A stretch of DNA of 19,146 bases from Bacillota bacterium (GTDB lineage Bacteria > Bacillota > Clostridia > Oscillospirales > Ruminococcaceae), in the NCBI GenBank assembly GCA_023415575.1, contig JAEZKF010000031.1, positions 1-19,146 of the forward strand, written 5' to 3'. Under the pieces are notes generated by a model. That model was not told where the DNA came from, did no database searches, and worked only from the letters and a program-made list of their open reading frames with translations. Within the stretch, counting starts at the first letter, position 1. Each line of letters opens with the position of its first letter. Position numbers and translations under genes: made by a program. Below, one piece after another: positions 13,874-19,146 of this stretch.

Positions 13874-14883
13874 CGTGTCCCTCCTGTTTGCATGTTCTGC
13901 TTCGCCTCGTTTAGCTGCTCAGATACCGAGAGAGCGATGAACCGGTTCCAATCCGCCCGGTTTTTCCGATGCAGGTTGTGCGAATAAGCTGCCAAAAGCT
14001 CCTGCTCGGCTTCACTGAGCTTAAGAAACTCGCGCGGCAGGTTAGGGGCTTGCATTGAAGCCATTGCGGGCGATGCGGCCCCCCACTCCCTTTTCATAGT
14101 CGGGCGCACGAGATACTTTGCCGCCACGTCCACCGCAAAGGGCTCCGGGTCGCTCTTTAGCTGAAAGCTCTCTTCAGTGGGAAAGAGGTAGTCGTAGTTA
14201 TCATTCAGCCATGCAAGGTAGCGCTCATACTGTCTCTGCCGCCCTTGGGCACGCTCTTCGTTTGAAAGTGGATTTAGGTGCAAAATGGAACACGCAAGCT
14301 CATAATCCTGCGCCCGCTCTGTGCGCAGATAGCTTGCCACAAGTCTGAGCATATGCGGGTCTCCCCGGTGGAACAAGGCCCACGAAAGGTCGTGGATGTT
14401 ATACCCGTTACGGGCACGCCGGAACAGCATATCCACAAGAAGCGGCAAAACCGAGGTATCGTGATACCGGTCCGCTAAAAGGGCCGCCGCGTTGTCAAGC
14501 ACCTTGGCGTAGTCCTGATCGGCGCCGTCGTCCTGCGTGCCGGTACGGATCATCCACTTAAGCACGTTGTGCAGATTCTCATTACCGGTAAGTGTTACGT
14601 TTTGTGTGTACTCTTTTAACTCCTCGTCTGCGAGCATCTCGGCGCAAAACCTTAGCGCGATGCGTCCGCGCTCGTTGAGCTCAGAATTGATTTTATATGT
14701 CTTGATATGCGGGATAAGGACAAAAAAGGTGCGAAAGCGCAGTGTTTGGTCGTTAGCCATCGCAGCCGCCTGTGCCTTATTGCGCTGCGCCGCCTGCGCA
14801 AAGGTCTCTATGGCACGCTGTTCTCCAAACCGCGTGCGAACCGTTTCCAGCCCGCCGTATTGATAGCCTCTGCCTGAATTCAT
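13870..14883 (-). CDS. Unknown protein coupled to tgl
   Basis: A 337-residue protein I do not recognise. It starts MNSGRGYQYGG at the ATG at 14883, behind GGGGGA; a longer form from 14937 would add a hydrophobic stretch (LTAFFVIFFYYRA) without a ribosome binding site. The sequence is predicted mostly helical and hydrophilic, rich in Ala, Gln, Arg and Leu, with no signal peptide or membrane segment, and the spacing of helices (about residues 60-240) is suggestive of an alpha-helical repeat. Its stop codon overlaps the tgl start. That makes it a candidate coat protein, Tgl substrate or Tgl localisation factor; Gln-rich (AAQRNKAQAA) and Lys-containing segments would suit a crosslinking substrate. 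This role is inference from position only. Confidence 0.75.
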   Translation of the reverse strand: MNSGRGYQYGGLETVRTRFGEQRAIETFAQAAQRNKAQAAAMANDQTLRFRTFFVLIPHIKTYKINSELNERGRIALRFCAEMLADEELKEYTQNVTLTGNENLHNVLKWMIRTGTQDDGADQDYAKVLDNAAALLADRYHDTSVLPLLVDMLFRRARNGYNIHDLSWALFHRGDPHMLRLVASYLRTERAQDYELACSILHLNPLSNEERAQGRQRQYERYLAWLNDNYDYLFPTEESFQLKSDPEPFAVDVAAKYLVRPTMKREWGAASPAMASMQAPNLPREFLKLSEAEQELLAAYSHNLHRKNRADWNRFIALSVSEQLNEAKQNMQTGGTR

Positions 14884-14920
14884 ACCATTCCCCCCGGCTC
14901 TGTAATAGAAAAATATGACG

Positions 14921-14940
14921 AAAAAAGCCGTGAGCACGGC
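14921..14940 (-). terminator. Terminator-like hairpin just upstream of the tgl operon
   Basis: On the minus strand GCCGTG-CT-CACGGC is followed by TTTTTT. It sits only about 38 nt before the start codon at 14883. It probably ends transcripts of the TIGR03915/TIGR03916 operon, but a promoter-like CATAATATGATG lies upstream of it at about 14950-14961, so it could also attenuate the tgl operon. Confidence 0.75.
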
Positions 14941-15014
14941 CCTTGTACATCATATTATGGAAACAAGCCAAGTGTGCATGGCACGCGCGGAGATTTCTCA
15001 TTTTCCTACACAAT

Positions 15015-15056
15015 GCAAAGCGACCCTTCGGATGTTACTCCGAAAGGCCGCTTTGC
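15015..15056. repeat. Long imperfect hairpin downstream of the TIGR03915 gene
   Basis: GCAAAGCG (15015-15022) pairs with CGCTTTGC (15049-15056), and inside it TTCGGA (15027-15032) pairs with TCCGAA (15039-15044) around TGTTAC, with a small bulge between. There is no T run on either side, so this is not a simple terminator. It may protect the 3' end of the upstream mRNA or be a binding site. Confidence 0.5.
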
Positions 15057-15122
15057 GGGGAACTGTGAACGTCTATGGAAAGGAGATTGGCATAAGTAAG
15101 GATGCCTACCCGTCCAAAACCG

Positions 15123-15983
15123 CTAGCCTCTTAGGTATGCCGTTTTGGGGTAATATGGAGGGACGGTGCGGTCGGGCAAAAGCATTGCGCCATGGTTGGC
15201 TGATAAGGAAGGTTTGCCGCAAGTGGTGCGCAGGGGGCGGTCAAACTCGGTCAGGTGCTTCCAGTACCGCTTGGGCATATGGCCCATGCGGCACTTGGGG
15301 TTGTGGCGTCCCTCGACTTCAATGGTATCGTAAAACAACTGCCACAGCCTGCGCATAGCAAGCTCCTGCTCATCCGGCTCGGGGATTTCGAGGGATTCGA
15401 TGGGAAGTATCGTAGCACGGTAGGGCTCATAGGCAAGCGCCATGCCGTGGGTGATGTCGTGTATGAGAAAGCGCTCCTCGGGCAGGCGGTCGCAGAAATG
15501 CTGCATGATAAGCGGGAGCACGATGTTGTTTGGCTCAATCTCGCTTACGAGTACGCCGCCGTGTTCCGAAAACCGGATAAACTCCCGAAAGAGGTTTGCC
15601 TCCCGCTCAAGATAACGGACTGCCTTGGTTAGGACATCTACTGTGTCGTTTGCAAGCATGCTCATCACCTGCGGCCCGACCTGAAAGCCGATGCGTAGAA
15701 ACAATAGGATGTAGTGTTCCTTATCATTTAAGCAGGTCAAAAAGGCGCGTTGGATAAAGGGCAGGACTTCCCTGCCCATCTTCTGCGGGATGGCAGCTGC
15801 CACGCGCCGGGCGCGGGACACATCGGTGACAATCTCTTTGACGGGGAACATCGTCTCCTGCACGCAGATTGGAGAGAGGATGGCCTCGGGGATTTCCTTG
15901 CAGGCATAGCTTTCAAACACGCAACACAAAAACCCCTCAAAGCTGCCGTCGTAACGGTACACTACATCTGACCGGTCAGGCAT
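15123..15983 (-). CDS. TIGR03915 family putative DNA repair protein (DUF4130)
   Basis: A 286-residue protein of the TIGR03915/DUF4130 family. The N-terminus VVYRYDGSFEGFLCCVFESYACKEIPEAI and the late motif HNPKCRMGHMPKRYWKHLTEF are the typical ends of the domain. Family members are nearly always next to, or fused with, a TIGR03916 radical SAM protein or a uracil-DNA glycosylase-like UdgX protein, and are presumed to act in DNA repair; the biochemical activity is not known to me. GGAGGAG precedes the ATG, and the gene overlaps the upstream radical SAM gene by 22 nt, so the two are translated together. After the last conserved motif there is an unusual extension of about 38 residues, discussed under findings. 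Confidence 0.88.
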   Translation of the reverse strand: MPDRSDVVYRYDGSFEGFLCCVFESYACKEIPEAILSPICVQETMFPVKEIVTDVSRARRVAAAIPQKMGREVLPFIQRAFLTCLNDKEHYILLFLRIGFQVGPQVMSMLANDTVDVLTKAVRYLEREANLFREFIRFSEHGGVLVSEIEPNNIVLPLIMQHFCDRLPEERFLIHDITHGMALAYEPYRATILPIESLEIPEPDEQELAMRRLWQLFYDTIEVEGRHNPKCRMGHMPKRYWKHLTEFDRPLRTTCGKPSLSANHGAMLLPDRTVPPYYPKTAYLRG

Positions 15984-17332
15984 TTTTGCAACTCCTCCTT
16001 TATCAATACCGGAAAGGCCGCCCTTGCATCCCCCTCATGGCTTGAAAGCTGCGGCTGTGAATAAAACGTAAGCTGCTCGGTTTCGTATGAATACGGCTCG
16101 TTGCTGCGGTACATGGCAAGGGCGCGGTCGCTCATCAAAGCGCGCAGGATTGCGTCGTTTGTAATCTTGAGTCCGTCGATGGCCCGCCCCTTGCATAGGA
16201 TAAAATACTGTGCGCGCTTGAGGACGACACCTAGCTTTTTTAAATCGTCAAAGCTAAGCGGGCCCACTCGCCGCGCGGTGAGGATTCGGCGCGCGCTGTT
16301 TACGCCGATGCCCGGCACCCGCAACAACAGCTCATATGGCGCCCGGTTGACCTCAATCGGGAACTGTTCAAGATGGTTAAGGGCCCAGTTGCATTTTGGG
16401 TCTAAATAGGGGTTAAAGTCCTGATGGTTCTGGTCAAGCAGTTCCCGCGCTTCAAAGCCGTAAAAGCGTAAAAGCCAGTCCGCCTGATAAAGCCGGTGTT
16501 CCCGCAAGAGCGGCGGCTTTGTGGTAGGTGCGGGCAGCAGCGGGTTATCCGATACCGGAATGTAGGCCGAGTAGAAGACGCGCTTTAGACCATAGCGCTT
16601 GTATAAGCTTTCGGAAAGGTTGAGTATCTGGTAATCGGTGTCGGGGGTGGCACCGATGATCATTTGCGTACTCTGCCCTGCGGGGACAAAGTCGGGTGTT
16701 GCGCGGTAGCGAACCATCTCGGCCTTGCTTTCCCGAATACGCCCCGTCAAAAAGCCCATTGGACCAAGGATGGAATGTTTGGATTTATCGGGCGCGAGCA
16801 GCGAAAGGCTCTGCTGGGAGGGCAGTTCGATGTTCACACTCATGCGGTCGGCCAAAAGCCCCATGCGGGCCAGCAGCTCGTTGTCTGCTCCCGGTATCGC
16901 CTTTGCGTGGATGTAGCCGCTAAAGCGGTACTCCTCGCGCAACAGGCGCAAAACCTCTATCATCTGCTCGCAGGTGTAATCGGGGTTTTTGATGACACCC
17001 GAGCTTAAAAACAGGCCTTCGATATAGTTTCGGCGGTAAAAGCTGATAACAAGGTCGGCAAGCTCGCGCGGTGAGAAGGTCGCGCGCGGCACATCATTCG
17101 AACGCCGGTTGACGCAGTATTTGCAGTCGTAGATGCAGGCGTTGCTAAGGAGCACCTTGAGCAGGGATATGCACCGCCCGTCCCCCGCAAAGCTGTGGCA
17201 GATGCCGCACGCCACCGAGTTACCGATACCGCCGGGCTGAGCCTTGCGGTCCACTCCGCTTGAGGTGCATGCAACATCGTACTTTGCGCCTCTGGTTAAA
17301 ACCTGTAGTTTACTAAAGACGTCCATAACCAT
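15962..17332 (-). CDS. TIGR03916 family putative DNA modification/repair radical SAM protein
   Basis: A 456-residue radical SAM enzyme. The Fe-S cysteines are in CIYDCKYC (C66, C70, C73). Before it stands the family's KYDVACTSSG block, and three more cysteines at 42-54 (ACGIC and GRC) may be structural or bind another cluster. Residues about 328-350 (LLRVPGIGVNSARRILTARR) form a helix-hairpin-helix DNA-binding motif, supporting a DNA substrate. The family is annotated as putative DNA modification/repair; its reaction is unknown to me. AAAGGCGG lies 5 nt before the ATG at 17332; the in-frame ATG at 17326 is the more usual family start (MDV). The promoter holds a perfect LexA box, so expression is probably SOS-induced. 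It heads the operon with the TIGR03915 gene. Confidence 0.92.
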   Translation of the reverse strand: MVMDVFSKLQVLTRGAKYDVACTSSGVDRKAQPGGIGNSVACGICHSFAGDGRCISLLKVLLSNACIYDCKYCVNRRSNDVPRATFSPRELADLVISFYRRNYIEGLFLSSGVIKNPDYTCEQMIEVLRLLREEYRFSGYIHAKAIPGADNELLARMGLLADRMSVNIELPSQQSLSLLAPDKSKHSILGPMGFLTGRIRESKAEMVRYRATPDFVPAGQSTQMIIGATPDTDYQILNLSESLYKRYGLKRVFYSAYIPVSDNPLLPAPTTKPPLLREHRLYQADWLLRFYGFEARELLDQNHQDFNPYLDPKCNWALNHLEQFPIEVNRAPYELLLRVPGIGVNSARRILTARRVGPLSFDDLKKLGVVLKRAQYFILCKGRAIDGLKITNDAILRALMSDRALAMYRSNEPYSYETEQLTFYSQPQLSSHEGDARAAFPVLIKEELQKCLTGQM

Positions 17333-17354
17333 GCAACCGCCTTTCTATGGCACT

Positions 17355-17384
17355 ATCATACCATAGAACATATGTTCTTGTAAA
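17355..17384 (-). promoter_or_regulatory. Promoter of the radical SAM/TIGR03915 repair operon
   Basis: On the minus strand: TTTACA (17379-17384), 18-bp spacer, TATGAT (17355-17360). The start would be near 17348. The spacer is almost filled by the LexA palindrome. Confidence 0.7.
17365..17378. promoter_or_regulatory. LexA (DinR/SOS) box
   Basis: AGAACATATGTTCT is a 14-bp perfect palindrome with the Gram-positive LexA core GAAC-N4-GTTC, close to the Bacillus consensus CGAACRNRYGTTYC. Lying between -35 and -10 of the repair operon, it would block RNA polymerase when LexA is bound. Confidence 0.85.
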
Positions 17385-17482
17385 GAGGGTATTCCCATTT
17401 TCTCTCTTTAATATGAAGGCACAAGGCTGTTCCTTGTAAATCCTAAAATATCAAGAAAATCAAAATAATCCGCAAATAGGTG

Positions 17483-17511
17483 TTGACAAAAAGGAAAATA
17501 CAGTGTATCAT
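17483..17511 (+). promoter_or_regulatory. Sigma-A promoter of the leader ORF and metY
   Basis: Perfect TTGACA (17483-17488), 17-bp spacer, TATCAT (17506-17511). Transcription would start near 17518, leaving a leader of about 205 nt before metY. Confidence 0.8.
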
Positions 17512-17522
17512 CCATATAAAGC

Positions 17523-17540
17523 ATATATGAAATATATGAA
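17523..17540. repeat. Tandem 9-bp repeat at the metY transcription start, operator candidate
   Basis: ATATATGAA occurs twice head to tail (17523-17531 and 17532-17540), at about +5 to +22. The flanking CATATATG is itself palindromic. Its position suits a repressor of sulfur metabolism, such as an Rrf2/CymR-type protein, but I cannot match it to a defined consensus. Confidence 0.45.
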
Positions 17541-17556
17541 TACTAGGAGGTGCGGC

Positions 17557-17619
17557 ATGAAGCTACATACGTCAAGCAGCCGATACGTAACCACCGCAAC
17601 AGGGATAATGTGCAGTTAA
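17557..17619 (+). CDS. Leader peptide upstream of metY, ending Met-Cys-Ser
   Basis: A 20-codon ORF with the perfect ribosome binding site AGGAGG 6 nt before its ATG, first in the transcript from the strong promoter at 17483. The product is MKLHTSSSRYVTTATGIMCS. Its last three codons are ATG TGC AGT, then TAA, so the ribosome must decode Met, Cys and Ser just before stopping. Those are the end product, the alternative product and a precursor of the sulfur amino acid pathway served by the next gene. TAACCACC at 17588-17595 inside the ORF is perfectly complementary to GGTGGTTA at 17707-17714 in the ribosome binding region of metY. The likely role is cis-regulation by ribosome stalling or slowing, similar in concept to the Cys-codon leader ORFs of actinobacterial sulfur operons. 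This mechanism is inferred. Confidence 0.75.
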   Translation: MKLHTSSSRYVTTATGIMCS

Positions 17620-17722
17620 AAGCCACACGAAAGGCAGACTGATGTTTCACATCAAATCTAAGACCAAAAGACGTAAACTTGTCAAAACGGCTTTAATTAT
17701 TTGAAAGGTGGTTAATTTAATT
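17620..17722 (+). promoter_or_regulatory. Region between leader ORF and metY, with pairing elements
   Basis: A small hairpin TGATGT-TTC-ACATCA (17640-17654) is enclosed by AAAGCC just after the leader stop and GGCTTT near 17689-17694, which could close a larger folded domain. GGTGGTTA (17707-17714) overlaps the metY ribosome binding site and can pair with the leader ORF. There is no clear intrinsic terminator, so control would act on translation rather than on transcription. S-box (SAM-I) motifs are absent. Confidence 0.5.
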
Positions 17723-19000
17723 ATGAGTGAGAAGAAACTACGTTTTGATACCCTGCAGGTGCATGCAGGTCAAACCCCCGATCCTGCAACCGGCGCTCGT
17801 GCCGTTCCCATCTACCAGACTACATCCTATGTGTTTCCGAATACCGATGAGGCAGAGGGACGCTTTGCTCTAAAGGTGCTGGGCAATATCTACTCCCGCC
17901 TGACCAACCCCACTGTAGATGTGTTTGAGCAGCGCGTTGCGGCTCTCGAGGGCGGTTCTGCCGGCCTTGCTACCGCATCCGGCTCCGCGGCTATTACCTA
18001 TGCCGTACTCAACATCGCAGGCGCCGGTGACGAGATTGTCGCCGCAAGCACCCTGTATGGCGGTACATATCATCTGTTTGCCGACACCCTGCCCAAATTC
18101 GGCATCAACACCATTTTCGTTGACCCAGAGGATCCGCAGAACTTTGCGCGTGCAATCAATGAAAAGACCAAGGCTATTTTTATCGAGACACTCGGTAATC
18201 CGGGCATCAACGTCATTGACTGTGACGCGGTTGCTAAGATTGCACACGATAACGGCGTCCCCCTGATTGTGGATAACACCTTTGCTACCCCTTACCTCTT
18301 CCGTCCGATTGAGCACGGTGCAAACGTCGTGGTTCACTCTGCCACCAAGTTTATCGGCGGTCACGGCAGCTCGATTGGCGGCATCATTGTAGACGGCGGT
18401 AATTTTAACTGGGCAAACGGCAAGTTCCCCGGCTTTACCACCCCCGATAAGAGCTACCACGGCATCAAGTACGCAGAGCTCGGCAACATCGGGTATGCAG
18501 TAAAGATTCGCGCGCAGCTTCTGCGTGATACCGGCGCTTCCCTCTCGCCCTTTAACGCCTTCTTGTTCCTGCAGGGGCTTGAATCCCTTTCTCTGCGCGT
18601 ACAGCGCCATGTGGAGAACGCGCAAAAGGTCGCGGAATTCTTGGAGGCCCATCCCAAGGTAAAGTCGGTCAGCTACCCGGGGCTTAAGTCAAGCAAGTAC
18701 TATGAACTTGCTCAGAAATACCTGCCCAAGGGCGCAGGGTCTATCTTTACCTTCTCCATCAAGGGCGACGTCAAGCAGGCAAGAAAGCTTATTGACAGTC
18801 TTGAAATCTTCTCGTTGCTTGCAAACGTGGCTGACGCAAAGTCTCTTGTCATCCATCCGGCTTCCACCACCCACCAGCAGCTCTCCCCCGAGGAGCAGGC
18901 GGCTGCGGGCGTATTCCCCGAGGATATCCGTCTTTCCATCGGCGTAGAGGATGTACAGGACCTCATCGACGACTTAAGCAGGGCGCTTGACGCAATATAA
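17723..19000 (+). CDS. metY: O-acetylhomoserine sulfhydrylase (aminocarboxypropyltransferase/cysteine synthase)
   Basis: A 425-residue PLP enzyme of the Cys/Met metabolism family. It should make homocysteine from O-acetyl-L-homoserine and sulfide, giving direct sulfhydrylation in methionine synthesis. The opening FDTLQVHAGQTPDPATGARAVPIYQTTSY is typical of MetY. PLP contacts are visible at SGSAA, YGGTYHLF, D184 in VDNTFATP, and the Schiff-base lysine K209 in HSATKFIGGHG. The full length of about 425 residues and the insert GGNFNWANGKFPGF separate it from shorter cystathionine synthases. The ATG at 17723 follows GAAAGGTGG by about 11 nt, a rather long spacing that fits a regulated site; the GTG at 17708 would overlap the binding site. 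It is the only structural gene of its transcript in the window and is followed by a terminator. Confidence 0.96.
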   Translation: MSEKKLRFDTLQVHAGQTPDPATGARAVPIYQTTSYVFPNTDEAEGRFALKVLGNIYSRLTNPTVDVFEQRVAALEGGSAGLATASGSAAITYAVLNIAGAGDEIVAASTLYGGTYHLFADTLPKFGINTIFVDPEDPQNFARAINEKTKAIFIETLGNPGINVIDCDAVAKIAHDNGVPLIVDNTFATPYLFRPIEHGANVVVHSATKFIGGHGSSIGGIIVDGGNFNWANGKFPGFTTPDKSYHGIKYAELGNIGYAVKIRAQLLRDTGASLSPFNAFLFLQGLESLSLRVQRHVENAQKVAEFLEAHPKVKSVSYPGLKSSKYYELAQKYLPKGAGSIFTFSIKGDVKQARKLIDSLEIFSLLANVADAKSLVIHPASTTHQQLSPEEQAAAGVFPEDIRLSIGVEDVQDLIDDLSRALDAI

Positions 19001-19031
19001 CCCCCCACAGCACCCCTATATGAATAAGCAT

Positions 19032-19055
19032 CCCCCGGCAAAGCCGGGGGTATTT
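19032..19055 (+). terminator. Terminator of metY
   Basis: CCCCCGGC (19032-19039) pairs perfectly with GCCGGGGG (19043-19050) around AAA, followed by TATTT. It lies about 30 nt past the metY stop codon. Confidence 0.8.
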
Positions 19056-19087
19056 CACATGCGGGCATAGCCCTCTGTTCTTCGCGG

Positions 19088-19120
19088 ACGCGTCAAACGC
19101 GTAATACGGTCTGCCAACTG
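19088..19120. repeat. ACGCGT-N3-ACGCGT plus CGGTCTGCCAACTG, related to sequences at the left end
   Basis: ACGCGT-CAA-ACGCGT at 19088-19102 parallels ACGCGT-CTA-ACGCGT at 93-107. CGGTCTGCCAACTG at 19107-19120 matches 13 of 14 bases of the reverse complement of 18-31. The order of the two elements is the same when the left end is read on the minus strand. The remaining bases to 19146 hold no gene that I can see. Confidence 0.4.
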
Positions 19121-19146
19121 CGTAAGACTGTTACTTGCCGCCCGTA

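Noticed and set aside
17557..17722. SAM-I (S-box), SAM-II or T-box riboswitch before metY
   Set aside because: The conserved S-box core and the T-box AGGGTGGNACCGCG motif are both absent, and no terminator stem is present. The leader ORF explains the region better.

Overview
The window looks like chromosomal DNA of a spore-forming member of the Clostridia (Bacillota), probably near the Oscillospirales; the genus cannot be named from this sequence alone. The evidence is: AGGAGG-type ribosome binding sites before most genes; sigma-A promoters of the TTGACA/TATAAT kind; a spore-coat transglutaminase (Tgl); a LexA box of the Gram-positive GAAC-N4-GTTC type; a clostridial-style feo operon with a small Cys-rich FeoB partner; and the TIGR03915/TIGR03916 DNA-repair pair. 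No transposase, phage gene, CRISPR array, tRNA or rRNA was seen. Gene content is mostly housekeeping or accessory-metabolic.

Layout. 1-173: two inverted repeats and the terminator of pduL. 174-746 (-): standalone PduL phosphotransacylase. 1070-1645 (+): type-4 uracil-DNA glycosylase. 1828-4124 (+): surface-polysaccharide pair, a GT2/GtrA fusion and an acyltransferase-3. 4306-6890 (+): HD-GYP phosphodiesterase, ParA ATPase and a proline-rich protein ending in a ComFB-like domain, closed by a strong terminator. 6991-10047 (-): iron uptake operon read as feoA, feoA, feoB, Cys-rich peptide, with a clear promoter and two TTAG-N6-CTAA operator candidates. 10455-11774 (+): MATE exporter behind a structured leader of about 170 nt. 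11840-12007 (-): candidate 55-residue proline-rich microprotein. 12257-12844 (-): zinc-dependent phospholipase-C-like protein. 13109-14883 (-): tgl and an overlapping unknown partner. 15123-17332 (-): TIGR03915 protein and TIGR03916 radical SAM protein behind a promoter containing a perfect LexA box. 17557-19000 (+): a 20-codon leader ORF ending Met-Cys-Ser, then metY.

How the parts fit. The most unusual items are regulatory. The metY leader combines a strong promoter, a short ORF with a penultimate Cys codon, and an internal 8-nt segment complementary to the metY ribosome binding region, which suggests translation-coupled control by sulfur amino acids. The HD-GYP/ParA/ComFB operon joins a cyclic-dinucleotide phosphodiesterase, a ParA positioning ATPase lacking a ParB gene, and a domain whose relatives in cyanobacteria have been reported as cyclic-dinucleotide receptors. 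It may be a second-messenger-controlled positioning system. The radical SAM repair pair appears to be under SOS control, and feo under a DtxR-like regulator. The MATE leader has a uORF overlapping a terminator-like stem. Starts were chosen by ribosome binding site. Family assignments are from memory of conserved motifs and were not checked against databases.
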